Assembly (NCBI GenBank): GCA_016234745.1
Contig: JACRAR010000005.1
Location: 1-45,587 of the forward strand
Length of the DNA stretch: 45,587 nt
DNA from: Betaproteobacteria bacterium
GTDB lineage: Bacteria; Pseudomonadota; Gammaproteobacteria; Burkholderiales; Rhodocyclaceae
Direction of reading: 5' to 3'
The stretch's first letter is position 1. Every line of letters begins with the position of its first letter. This document shows, piece by piece, positions 32,999-41,819 of this stretch. The position numbers and the translations under genes were made by a program. The notes beneath the pieces were generated by a model. It had not been told where the DNA came from. It was given only the letters and a program-made list of their open reading frames with translations, and ran no database searches.

Positions 32999-34576
32999 AT
33001 GCCCATACGGATTAACATCGGCTCATTTTTTACCAAATCGGCAAAGCATTACCCCGATCTTCTCGCGATCGCCCAGGGAGATCGCGAGTTGACCTATCAG
33101 GAAGCCAATCGGCGCATTGACGCCTTCGCCAATGCGCTCAAGCAATTAGGCATCGGGAAAGGGGACCGTGTTGCGCTGTTTTCCGGCAACTGCCCCGAGT
33201 ACATCCAAGTCATGTTCGCCTGCTTCAAGATGGGCGCAGTCATCGTTCCCATGAACTTCCGTTTCGTCGCGAATGAGGTGGCCTATCACTTGAATGACCC
33301 ACGCTGCGTGGCCATCGTCTTTTCGGAAGAGAATCAGGACATGGTCGATTCCATCCGGGAACAAGTGCCTACCGTGAAGCATTTCATCTGCCTGGGGAAG
33401 CCGGCGGGGGGCAGCCTTGGCTTTGATGAGCTGGTCGCAAAATATGCGACAGCGGACGACCAGGCCGTTGAAGTGGAAAAGGACGATTTGGCCTGGCTGT
33501 TCTACACCTCGGGTACCACGGGAAGGCCCAAGGGGGCAATGCTCTCGCACGGCAACCTGATGGCGGTCATCTGGGGCTACCTGGCCGATGCCGTTCCCAC
33601 AGGCCCCCAAGATGCCGCGCTTCACGTCGGAGCCCTGTCGCATGGGGCCGGCATGCATGCCCTGCCTATCGTTGCGAAGGGAGCGCCGAATATCATCCTT
33701 GACGCAAAGAGCTTCGATCCGAAGATCATTGCCGCGACCATAGAAAGAAGGAAGGCCACCAACATGTTCATGGTGCCGACCATGATCAAGATGTTCGTCG
33801 AGTCTCCCGAGATTGATCACTACGATATCAGCTCTTTGCAATATGTTGCCTATGGTGGATCCGCGATGTATGTGGAAGACCTGAGATTTGCCCTGAAAAA
33901 ATGCGGGCAAATCTTTATCCAGATGTTCGGCCAGGGCGAATCCCCCATGACGGGCACGATTCTCTACCGCGACGAGCATGTGATCGATGGAACACCCGAA
34001 CAAGTAAAACGGCTGGGGTCTGCGGGAACCCCGAGAACCGGCATAGAAATCAGGATTCTTGACGAGGAAGAGAATGAGCTTGCTCCCGGCCAGATGGGGC
34101 AGATCTGCATCCGCGGAGAGACCATGATGCAAGGATATTGGGAACGGCCCGAAGAAAACGAGAAAACCCTCAAAGGCGGATGGCTCCACACCGGAGATGT
34201 CGGTTACCTGGACGAGCAGGGCTATCTCTTTGTCATGGACAGGACCAAGGACATGTACATCAGCGGCGGCTCCAATGTCTATCCCCGGGAGATCGAGGAG
34301 ATCATTCTGGAGCATCCTGCGGTGAGCGAAGTCTCGGTGGTGGGGATTCCGGACGAGAAATGGGGGGAGTCAGGCAAGGCCGTCGTGGTCCTGAAAAAGG
34401 GTCAGAATGCAACAGAGAAAGAGCTGCTGGATTTCTGCCAGGGGAAAATGGCCGGGTACAAGCGGCCAAAATCAGTCGATTTTGTCGATGCCTTGCCCAA
34501 GAGCCCCTACGGCAAGATTCTGAAACGCGAAATTCGGGAGTGGTACTGGAAAGACCAGGAAAGACGAGTACGCTAG
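32999..34576 (+). CDS. AMP-dependent acyl-CoA ligase
   Basis: This 525-residue ANL-superfamily ligase activates a carboxylic acid via its adenylate to the CoA thioester. Visible motifs are the phosphate loop FYTSGTTGRPKG (about 161-172), the A5-like QMFGQGE, the hinge aspartate region TGDVGYLDEQG, and YGKILKRE with the catalytic lysine near the C-terminus. The ATG at 32999 has AAGGA upstream and gives the usual family length; the frame's earlier codons lie in the spacer. It follows copy 2 of the cysteine-motif gene. A 6-bp hairpin (GTTCCC/GGGAAC, 32933-32948) lies between them. It resembles medium/long-chain or branched fatty-acid ligases more than the aryl type, but the substrate is not readable. 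Confidence 0.9.
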   Translation: MPIRINIGSFFTKSAKHYPDLLAIAQGDRELTYQEANRRIDAFANALKQLGIGKGDRVALFSGNCPEYIQVMFACFKMGAVIVPMNFRFVANEVAYHLNDPRCVAIVFSEENQDMVDSIREQVPTVKHFICLGKPAGGSLGFDELVAKYATADDQAVEVEKDDLAWLFYTSGTTGRPKGAMLSHGNLMAVIWGYLADAVPTGPQDAALHVGALSHGAGMHALPIVAKGAPNIILDAKSFDPKIIAATIERRKATNMFMVPTMIKMFVESPEIDHYDISSLQYVAYGGSAMYVEDLRFALKKCGQIFIQMFGQGESPMTGTILYRDEHVIDGTPEQVKRLGSAGTPRTGIEIRILDEEENELAPGQMGQICIRGETMMQGYWERPEENEKTLKGGWLHTGDVGYLDEQGYLFVMDRTKDMYISGGSNVYPREIEEIILEHPAVSEVSVVGIPDEKWGESGKAVVVLKKGQNATEKELLDFCQGKMAGYKRPKSVDFVDALPKSPYGKILKREIREWYWKDQERRVR

Positions 34577-34612
34577 ATTCGTAGCGGCATGCTCGGCCAT
34601 TGGCCGGTTCTG

Positions 34613-34649
34613 CAAGCAGCGAAGCAATCTCCGGATTTTTCGCTGCTTG
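34613..34649. terminator. Hairpin after the acyl-CoA ligase gene
   Basis: CAAGCAGCGAA and TTCGCTGCTTG form a perfect 11-bp stem with a 15-base loop, 37 bases after the ligase stop. There is no T-run after it, so it is terminator-like and possibly rho-assisted. The remaining spacer to the apc operon (34650-34834) shows no gene, MalT-like box or 27-bp repeat. Confidence 0.6.
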
Positions 34650-34834
34650 GTTCCGCCGCTTGGTTCACTACCCGTCTGCCACCCGTAATGGGTAGCCTCA
34701 GTAAAAACTTCTCCCCCTATACTTTGCAACGCCAACTGGCAATGTTTTGTGCTGCTTGGGCAAGCTTGTTTTGCTGCGCCTGAGTTTGCATGACGATCTA
34801 GCGAAAATATTTCTAATCCCGGGGTACTGAACAC

Positions 34835-36757
34835 ATGGGCATGCTAATCAATATCGATAATGGCGGCACCTTGACCGATATTTGCGTGGTCGACGGCGCC
34901 AATGTGCATCGCGTCAAAACGCTGACGACGCCGCACGATCTTTCCCGCTGTTTCATCGATGGCTTGGTCAAGGCCTCCAGGGTTTTGTACGGCAAGGAAG
35001 ATCTCACTTCCCTGTTGCTGACCACCGACCATATCCGCTATTCCTCGACCCAGGGCACCAACGCCCTGGTCGAACGCAAGGGGCCGCGGCTCGGCATTAT
35101 CTTCTCGGGAAGTCTGGCGGCGGCGAATTTCCGCGCCAGCCCGCACGATGCCGAACTCTTCGATGTGCTGGTCGGCAAGCGCTTTGCCCAACTCGATGCG
35201 AATCTTGCCGGAAACCTGTTCGAGGTCGCCGCGGTCAAGACAATTAACCAGCTGGCCTCCGCCGGTGCCAGCCGCATCGTCGTGATTCATGGCGGCGCCG
35301 AGCGCACACAACAGGAACAGCGCATCCGCAGCGTCCTGCTGCGCAAATTTCCCCAGCATCTGCTGGGCGCCGTGCCGATTCTCTATTCCCACGAGGTGGT
35401 TGAAGACGAGAACGACGTGCGGCGCGGCTGGACCACCATATTCAATGCCTTCCTCCACCCGGCGATGGAGCACTTCCTCTACAACGCCGAGCACAAGCTG
35501 CGCACCTTCAAGGCCAAGAACCCGCTGCTGATATTCCGCAATGACGGCGAATCGGCCCGTGTGGCGAAGACCATCGCGATCAAGACCTACAGCTCGGGAC
35601 CACGCGGCGGCATGGAAGGCGCCAAGGCCATCGCCGTCCATTACAGCTTCCAGCACCTGCTGTCGATGGACATCGGCGGCACCACCACCGACATCGGCGA
35701 GGTCAAGAACGGCGCGGTACGCACGCATCTGCGCGGCCATGTCGAAGGCGTCGAGGTCTCCTTCCCGCTGGCCGACGTGGTGAGCGTCGGTGTCGGCGGC
35801 AGTTCCATCATCAAGGTGCAGGACGGACAGATCGCAGTCGGCCCGCAAAGCGTCGGCAGCGCGCCGGGGCCGGCCTGCTTCGGCCTGGGCGGCACCCAGG
35901 CCACCATCACCGACGCCTTTCTGCTGAGCGGCCTGCTCGATCCCGCGTCGTATTTCGGCGGCGAAATGAAAATCGACCCGGAACGCGCCGCCGCTGCGGT
36001 CGCCAAGAATGTCGCCGAGCCGTTGAAACTCACCCAGGAAGCCGCCGTCGCAGCGATGGAGCAGGCCTGGGTCAGGAAGGTTGCCGAGAGCCTCAAGGAA
36101 TTCACCCGGATCACGCCGGAGACCACCCTGGCGGCGTTTGGCGGTGCCGGACCGTTCGTGGTCTGCGCCGTGGCTGAAGCGGCCGGCATCACGCGGGTGC
36201 TGATCCCTGGACTGGCCGCGGTGTTTTCCGCGTTTGGCGTGGGCTTCTCCGACATCGGCCACCGCTATGAACTGCCTCTGCAGACAGCGACCAACCAGGC
36301 GCTGCAGGCCTGCATCGCGGAATTGCAGCAAAGGGCGCAGCGCGGCATGTTCGCCGAAGGCTTCGAATGGCAGGAATGCGTGGTCGAAAAAACGCTGCAG
36401 ATCAGCCTTGCCGGCAACGACAGCACGCTGCCGCTGGGCAACGGCGGTCTGCCCGCAAACCTGCCGGTCGGCGCGCAGCTCTCGGTCGCCCTCTCGGTGA
36501 CCCGGCCGATTGCCAGACCGGAACTGCACGGGCACTTCGGCGCGAAAAGCTCACCGGCCGCCAGCAAGAAGCAGCGACGCATCCTGCATGCAGGGAAGTT
36601 TGCCGAAGCGCCGCTCTACCAGGCCGAGGAGCAAGGCAGCGGCGCCGCCGCGCAAGGACTGGCAGTGCTTGAGGAAGCCTACTACACCTGCCGCATCGAT
36701 CCAGGCTGGCGCTTCGAGTTCAGCGACTCGGGCGACATCCTGCTGACGCGCGTCTGA
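34835..36757 (+). CDS. apcA: Acetophenone-carboxylase-like subunit A (hydantoinase A family)
   Basis: This 640-residue (about 70 kDa) HyuA-family subunit has two ATP-binding motifs of the actin/HSP70-like fold: IDNGGTLTD at 7-15 and DIGGTTTDIG at about 279-288. The family segments TQGTNALVERKGPRLG and GGAGPFVV are also present. The first phosphate motif is slightly degenerate (Asn where DIGGT has Ile-Gly). The order HyuA-small zinc protein-HyuA-HyuB, a later 280-residue protein and a CoA ligase matches apcABCDE-bal of Aromatoleum, whose enzyme carboxylates acetophenone to benzoylacetate with ATP and bicarbonate. It is cytoplasmic and part of a large complex. The ribosome site is weak. Substrate may differ from acetophenone. 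Confidence 0.82.
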   Translation: MGMLINIDNGGTLTDICVVDGANVHRVKTLTTPHDLSRCFIDGLVKASRVLYGKEDLTSLLLTTDHIRYSSTQGTNALVERKGPRLGIIFSGSLAAANFRASPHDAELFDVLVGKRFAQLDANLAGNLFEVAAVKTINQLASAGASRIVVIHGGAERTQQEQRIRSVLLRKFPQHLLGAVPILYSHEVVEDENDVRRGWTTIFNAFLHPAMEHFLYNAEHKLRTFKAKNPLLIFRNDGESARVAKTIAIKTYSSGPRGGMEGAKAIAVHYSFQHLLSMDIGGTTTDIGEVKNGAVRTHLRGHVEGVEVSFPLADVVSVGVGGSSIIKVQDGQIAVGPQSVGSAPGPACFGLGGTQATITDAFLLSGLLDPASYFGGEMKIDPERAAAAVAKNVAEPLKLTQEAAVAAMEQAWVRKVAESLKEFTRITPETTLAAFGGAGPFVVCAVAEAAGITRVLIPGLAAVFSAFGVGFSDIGHRYELPLQTATNQALQACIAELQQRAQRGMFAEGFEWQECVVEKTLQISLAGNDSTLPLGNGGLPANLPVGAQLSVALSVTRPIARPELHGHFGAKSSPAASKKQRRILHAGKFAEAPLYQAEEQGSGAAAQGLAVLEEAYYTCRIDPGWRFEFSDSGDILLTRV

Positions 36758-36802
36758 ACCCCCTCCTCCCACGCTATACCATCACGACCCACGAGGCAAA
36801 AC

Positions 36803-37213
36803 ATGAAAGTCCTTGTCACCGAAAACCTGCGGATCAATCTCGACACCGAGCTTTGGGAATGCCGTCATTGCGGCGTGGAACTGATTTCCGCACGCGAAAA
36901 CTACAAGCGCGGCCTGCTGGTGTACAACCGCGACCCGCGTGAAATCCACAAGCCGCTGCTCGACCCGACTCGCTACAAGCACACCTATTCGCCCAACCCG
37001 GACTGGTGCCGCATCCTCGAGTACTACTGCCCCAAGTGCGGCACCATGATGGAAACCGAATACCTGCCGCCCGGCCACCCGCCCCTGCGCGACATCGAGT
37101 TCGATATCGATGCGCTCAAGGCGCAGTGGAAGGACCGCGAAGAAGTGGTCGAACCGACCCTCGGCGAAGCGCCCAAACGCAAATCGCATTCGCATGCCGG
37201 CCACAGCCATTGA
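36803..37213 (+). CDS. apcB: Acetophenone-carboxylase-like subunit B (acetone carboxylase gamma family)
   Basis: This 136-residue (about 15 kDa) small subunit has CRHC (C20, C23), C69 and CPKC (C76, C79), a probable zinc-binding arrangement like the gamma subunit of acetone carboxylase. It ends in a histidine-rich tail (KSHSHAGHSH) that could bind metal. It starts with an ATG after GAGG, 45 bp behind apcA. Its size equals that of ApcB of the EbN1 enzyme. In that complex the small subunit joins the HyuA and HyuB halves. Confidence 0.85.
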   Translation: MKVLVTENLRINLDTELWECRHCGVELISARENYKRGLLVYNRDPREIHKPLLDPTRYKHTYSPNPDWCRILEYYCPKCGTMMETEYLPPGHPPLRDIEFDIDALKAQWKDREEVVEPTLGEAPKRKSHSHAGHSH

Positions 37214-37231
37214 TTGGGGGATGAGACAACC

Positions 37232-39367
37232 ATGAAACGGGTATCCGTAGATATCGGCGGCACGTTCACCGACTGCTTCGTCGCCTGGGGCGGGAAATTC
37301 CTCCAGAGCAAGGCGCTGACGACCTACCAGAATCTGGCGCTGGGCTTCAACGAGGCCTTGCAGAACGCCTGCGATGAACTTGGTGTATCGATGCATGAAC
37401 TGCTCTCCCAGGTGGATTCGGTGCGCTACGCCACCACGCTCGGGACCAATGCGCTGATCGAGCGCAAGGGTCCGCGCCTGGGTCTCTTGACCACCATGGG
37501 CTTTCGCAGTTCGGTGCCGCTGGCGCGCGCACGCGGCTATGGCGCAGGCCTGTCGCACAAGGAGCAGGTCGATGTGCCCAACGCACACCGGCCCGATCCG
37601 ATCATTCCGATTCCGATGATCCTGGAAGTGCGCGAGCGCATCGATTTCGCCGGCGACATCTTTCTCGCCCTGGACGAAGACGATCTGCGCGGCAAGATCC
37701 GCCAGCTGGTCGACAAGGGCGCCGAGGCGCTGGTGGTGGTGCTGGCCAACAGCGTCGTCAATCCGGCGCATGAACTGCGCGTGCGCGAGATCTTCCTCGA
37801 GGAGTATCCCGGCCACATGCTCGGTGCGATTCCCATGCTGCTCTCGCACCAGATCGTCGGGCGCAAGGGCGAATATGTACGCGCCATGTCCACCATCATG
37901 GACGGCTTCCTCCACCAGGTGATGTACCACGGCCTCGGCACCCTCGAATTGAACCTGCGCAACTCCGGTTACGACAAGCCGATGCTGGTCAATCACAATT
38001 CCGGCGGCATGGCCCAGCTCAATTCCACCGATGCCCTGCAGACGGTGCACTCCGGCCCGGTGTCGGGTATCGCCGCCTGCGAACACCTGGCCGCCGACTC
38101 GGGCCTGGGCAACGTGGTGGCGACCGACATGGGCGGCACCAGCTTCGACATCGGCCTGGTGGCCGAGGGCGGGGTCAAGTACTACGACTTCAATCCGGTC
38201 ATCGAGCGCTGGATGGTCAGCGTACCGATGGTGCACCTGGTGTCGCTCGGCGCCGGCGGCGGATCGATCTGCAGTTACGACCCGGTCTTCAAGACGGTCG
38301 CCGTCGGGCCCAGCAGCGCCGGCTCGGATCCCGGCCCCGCCTGCTACGACCACGGCGGCCTGGAGCCCACGGTGACGGACGCCGACCTGATGCTGGGCTA
38401 TCTGGATCCGCAAAATTATGCGGGCGGCAACATCAAGCTCAATCCGCGGCGCTCCAAGAACGCCATCGAGGAGAAGCTCTGCGACGAACTCGACATGGAC
38501 GTGATCGAGGCCAGCAAGCTGATCAAGCGCACCGTCGATGCCAGCATGGCCAACGGCATCGCCAAGGAATTGCGCACGCGCGGCTACGAGCCGGAAGAAT
38601 TCACGGTACTCGCCTATGGCGGCAACGGTCCGCTTCACGCCTGCGGCATCGCCAACGCTCTGGGTGTGAAAAAAATCCTGGCGCCGCCCTTCGCCGCCGT
38701 GTTCTCCGCGGTCGGCGCCGGCAGCACGATGCAGATGCACATCCACGAACTGAACACCTGGACCGTCCTGTTCGATGCCAACAAGAAGAGCTTCTTCAGC
38801 GACTACAGCCAATTCAATGACAACGTCGCGGAACTCGAGCGGCGCGGCCGGGAAGACCTGTTGCGGCAAGGCTTTGCGTCCGAGGACATTTCCTACCGGC
38901 TGGAACTCGACATGCGCTATGGCAACCAGCGCGTGCAAACCGCGGTAGTGACGGAACTGCATCGCCTCAATTCGCAGCACGACGTACTCCAGCTCATCGG
39001 CCAATTCGACAAGCGCTATGGCGAGCGCTTCGGCGAAGGCAGCCAGGCCACCGAAGCGGGCGTGCGCATCAACACCGTGCGGGTCTGTTCTTTCGTCGAT
39101 CGGCCGGGCATTCCGTTCCAGGATCTGGCGGCGAGCAGCAAGCCGCTCGCGGCGCCGGCGCCGGCCAGCCAGAGAGCCTGTCACTTCGTCGGCCTGGACA
39201 AGCCCGTCCCGACGCCGGTCTATGACCAAACCGCGCTGCTGCCCGGAACCACAATCGACGGTCCGGCTGTCGTGGTCACCCGGGCGACCACCTACCTGGT
39301 CGAACCGGGTTGGCGTTTCCAGGCCGCGGCCATGGGTGCTGTCTGGTTTACGCGAATTGCGGCGTAA
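37232..39367 (+). CDS. apcC: Acetophenone-carboxylase-like subunit C (hydantoinase A family)
   Basis: This is a second HyuA-type subunit, about 711 residues, with the intact motif DIGGTFTDCF at 7-16, TTLGTNALIERKGPRLG, the second ATP motif TDMGGTSFDIG near 296-306 and AYGGNGPLHA. The start is the ATG at 37232; a TTG at 37214 in the same frame directly follows the apcB stop and has no ribosome site. The GGGGGATGAG before the ATG acts as the Shine-Dalgarno region, although it also looks like a MalT box. One ATP-dependent half-reaction activates bicarbonate or the ketone; having two HyuA copies is specific to the acetophenone carboxylase class and separates it from acetone carboxylase. Confidence 0.84.
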   Translation: MKRVSVDIGGTFTDCFVAWGGKFLQSKALTTYQNLALGFNEALQNACDELGVSMHELLSQVDSVRYATTLGTNALIERKGPRLGLLTTMGFRSSVPLARARGYGAGLSHKEQVDVPNAHRPDPIIPIPMILEVRERIDFAGDIFLALDEDDLRGKIRQLVDKGAEALVVVLANSVVNPAHELRVREIFLEEYPGHMLGAIPMLLSHQIVGRKGEYVRAMSTIMDGFLHQVMYHGLGTLELNLRNSGYDKPMLVNHNSGGMAQLNSTDALQTVHSGPVSGIAACEHLAADSGLGNVVATDMGGTSFDIGLVAEGGVKYYDFNPVIERWMVSVPMVHLVSLGAGGGSICSYDPVFKTVAVGPSSAGSDPGPACYDHGGLEPTVTDADLMLGYLDPQNYAGGNIKLNPRRSKNAIEEKLCDELDMDVIEASKLIKRTVDASMANGIAKELRTRGYEPEEFTVLAYGGNGPLHACGIANALGVKKILAPPFAAVFSAVGAGSTMQMHIHELNTWTVLFDANKKSFFSDYSQFNDNVAELERRGREDLLRQGFASEDISYRLELDMRYGNQRVQTAVVTELHRLNSQHDVLQLIGQFDKRYGERFGEGSQATEAGVRINTVRVCSFVDRPGIPFQDLAASSKPLAAPAPASQRACHFVGLDKPVPTPVYDQTALLPGTTIDGPAVVVTRATTYLVEPGWRFQAAAMGAVWFTRIAA

Positions 39368-39414
39368 CTCGCCGCGTGACTCGCGCAAGAACATATTCAA
39401 GAGAGGCATAGATC

Positions 39415-41676
39415 ATGAACGAACCCAAGACCGCATTCGACGAACAGAAAATTCGCGACAAGTTCCTCGAAGAAAACCAGCTCTTTTTATCGCCCGACCC
39501 CGCAATCATGGCGGACCATGGCTTTGGCCCGCGCAGCGCCACCGAGGAAGCCATCTTCAAGAAGGGCATGGATCCGCATCTGGCCAACGAGGTGCGCGGA
39601 CGCGTCCTCGCAGCGCTCGATGAAAGCAACACCATGATCGAACAGATGGGCGCGGCGCCCGGCGCCAAATGGGGCGACATGGCGGCTGCCATCTTCACAG
39701 CCCAAGGCGACCTGTCGATGATCGCGCCCTATGGCGTATTCGCCTTCGCCGGCGCCTGTCATTATCCGATCAAATTCATCATCAAGTACTGGACCAATGA
39801 GCCGACGGTCGGCGTGCGTGACGGCGATGCCTTCATCCACAATGACAGCCGTTACGGCGGCATCCACAACACCGACCAGTCGTGCATCATGCCGCTGTTC
39901 TGGAAAGGCAGGATCATCGCCTGGCTGTCGGCGACCATCCATGAAGGCGAGAACGGTTCGTGCGAACCCGGCGGCATGCCTGCCGCCGCGGAGAGCAAGT
40001 TTGACGAAGGCCTCAAGATGTCGCCGTTCAAATTCGTCGAGAACTTCAAGATCCGCCGTGATCTCCTGACCTTCCTGCAGAACTCGGTGCGCGATCCCAA
40101 GCTGCAGTCCGAGGACATGAAAGTCAAGCTGCACTCGGTGCTGCGTCTGCGCGAAAGAGTCATGCGCATCCTCGAGGAATTCGGCGAGGAAGCACTGATC
40201 GGCACGCTCAGAAAAAACCTTGAGGACGTCGATGCAGAGGTGCGGCGCCGCATTAGGGAACTGCCCGACGGCACCACCCGCGTGGCCGTCTTCCCGGATT
40301 CCACCTTGCGTGAAAATGTGCTGATGAAATGGAGCATGGCGGTCACGGTGAAGGGGGAAAAAATGACCCTGGACATGCGCGGCTCCTCACCGGAATTTCT
40401 CAATCGCTCCATCAACACCAACCAGGCCTCGACCAAGACCCTGATTCTGTCCGACTACCTGCAGAACATCTGGCCGGATCTGCAGCCCACCAGCGCAGTG
40501 ATGGCTCCGGTGGAGATACTGTTCGACGAAAGGTCCTTGCTCAATGGTTCTTTCGACGTGCCGCAGGCCATGAGCCTGATCCCGCTGTTCAAGGCCATGA
40601 CCATCCTCACCGTGCCGATGGCCAAGTTCAGCTACATGCTGCCGCACCATTACACGGCCATCGCCGCGCCACAGTACGACCAGCCGGCGACCATGATCTA
40701 TGGCGGCCTGACGCAGAACAACGAGAACGTCGGCAATTTCTGCGCCGACATCAATGGCAACGGCCAGGGCGGGCGCAACTACTGTGACGGCGAACATTCC
40801 CTCTGCCCGCCTTTCGCGGCGATGTGCGACATCGGCGAAATGGAAATCACCGAAGAAGAGCTGCCGATGGTGCGCCTTGGCGCATTCACCCTGACCAAAG
40901 ATCGCGCCGGCTTCGGCAAGTTCCGCGGCGGATCGGGTTACGAGCAGATCGTCACCTCGCGACGTACGGGATTCTGGGGCTTCATGACCGGCTGCACCGG
41001 CTCGGTGTTCACGCCCACCCTGGGGCTGTTCGGCGGCTATGGCCCGCCGGTCTATCCGCTGTGCAAGATCCGCAACGTGGATATTTTCGAGAAACTCAAG
41101 ACCGCACCGCAGAACATCAAGTTCGACATAATCGACCTGATGAACAACCGGCCCGTGGAAGGCGCGACCTATTCGACCCATGACATGGGCATGACCTTTG
41201 AACTGGCCAAGCCCGGCGAGGTTTACATGATCTGCCAGGGCGCAGGCGGCGGCTACGGTGACGTGCTGCTGCGCGACCCGGCGCTGGTGGCGAAGGATCT
41301 GGAAGAAGACCTGATCTCGCCCGAGACGGCGCGCGACATCTACAAAGTGGTGATCGATCCCGCCACACTGGTCGTCGATGAAGCGGCAACCCAGGCCTTG
41401 CGGGATGCCGAGAGGCGCGCCCGCATCGCGCGCGGCAAACCGTTCGACGAATTCGTCAAGGAATGGAACACGGCGGAACCGCCCGAGCATCTTCCTTATT
41501 TCGGCAGCTGGGACAACCCTAAGGTGATCTACGGCATGTCGGGGGGACAGCGCGTCAAGATGGATTCGGACAAGATCGTCAGCATGTTCATGCCCAATCC
41601 CAAGGACATGAAAATCGCAGAACTTGAAAACGAACTCGCCCAGGTTCGCGCCCAGTTGGCCAAGCTCGGCGTTTGA
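39415..41676 (+). CDS. apcD: Acetophenone-carboxylase-like subunit D (hydantoinase B family)
   Basis: This 753-residue (about 83 kDa) HyuB-type subunit has the family's GDMAAAIFTAQGDLSMIAP, DGDAFIHNDSRYGGIHNTDQ, GQGGRNYCDGEHS and FGKFRGGSGYEQIV segments and a C-terminal coiled stretch (AELENELAQVRAQLAK). HyuB subunits hold the carboxylation or hydrolysis site that works with the HyuA ATPases. It follows apcC by 47 bp. Immediately after the stop, the operon is interrupted by the 27-bp tandem repeat and an MDR gene before the fifth subunit gene appears. Confidence 0.86.
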   Translation: MNEPKTAFDEQKIRDKFLEENQLFLSPDPAIMADHGFGPRSATEEAIFKKGMDPHLANEVRGRVLAALDESNTMIEQMGAAPGAKWGDMAAAIFTAQGDLSMIAPYGVFAFAGACHYPIKFIIKYWTNEPTVGVRDGDAFIHNDSRYGGIHNTDQSCIMPLFWKGRIIAWLSATIHEGENGSCEPGGMPAAAESKFDEGLKMSPFKFVENFKIRRDLLTFLQNSVRDPKLQSEDMKVKLHSVLRLRERVMRILEEFGEEALIGTLRKNLEDVDAEVRRRIRELPDGTTRVAVFPDSTLRENVLMKWSMAVTVKGEKMTLDMRGSSPEFLNRSINTNQASTKTLILSDYLQNIWPDLQPTSAVMAPVEILFDERSLLNGSFDVPQAMSLIPLFKAMTILTVPMAKFSYMLPHHYTAIAAPQYDQPATMIYGGLTQNNENVGNFCADINGNGQGGRNYCDGEHSLCPPFAAMCDIGEMEITEEELPMVRLGAFTLTKDRAGFGKFRGGSGYEQIVTSRRTGFWGFMTGCTGSVFTPTLGLFGGYGPPVYPLCKIRNVDIFEKLKTAPQNIKFDIIDLMNNRPVEGATYSTHDMGMTFELAKPGEVYMICQGAGGGYGDVLLRDPALVAKDLEEDLISPETARDIYKVVIDPATLVVDEAATQALRDAERRARIARGKPFDEFVKEWNTAEPPEHLPYFGSWDNPKVIYGMSGGQRVKMDSDKIVSMFMPNPKDMKIAELENELAQVRAQLAKLGV

Positions 41677-41722
41677 TCGGCCGCAGATCAGGGCATGTTC
41701 TCAATTCACAGGAAAGGCGCGA

Positions 41723-41776
41723 TACCAGTGCCCGAAGTTGATGTTGGGGTACCAGTGCCCGAAGTTTGTGTTAGGG
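41723..41776 (+). repeat. 27-bp tandem repeat pair (family copy at right)
   Basis: Two 27-base units (41723-41749 and 41750-41776) differ at only a few positions. Each starts TACCAGTGCCCGAAGTT and ends in GGG. A shifted reading gives TGCCCGA-N2-TTG-N4-TGGGGT-N-C-N-AG, the pattern of the pair at 28517-28573, but here on the plus strand, i.e. inverted relative to that copy. It sits between apcD and the MDR gene, where an uninterrupted operon would be expected. No transposase gene is present. Confidence 0.85.
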
Positions 41777-41819
41777 TAATAGGGGGCCAAATCAAACGAT
41801 CCCTTGGGAGGAGTTCGGC

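Noticed and set aside
34844-36535. 563-codon minus-strand frame opposite apcA
   Set aside because: Antisense shadow of the HyuA-type gene; no motif and no ribosome site.
37216-37225. A third MalT-box-like sequence GGGGGATGAG before apcC
   Set aside because: It lies inside the operon as the ribosome-binding region of apcC and lacks the 24-bp box and hairpin. It also warns that the short box alone is weak evidence.
36782-39409. Very long (875-codon) minus-strand open frame opposite apcB and apcC
   Set aside because: It is rich in His, Arg, Gln and Ala, as expected for the antisense of GC-rich coding sequence. The plus-strand HyuA protein is unmistakable.
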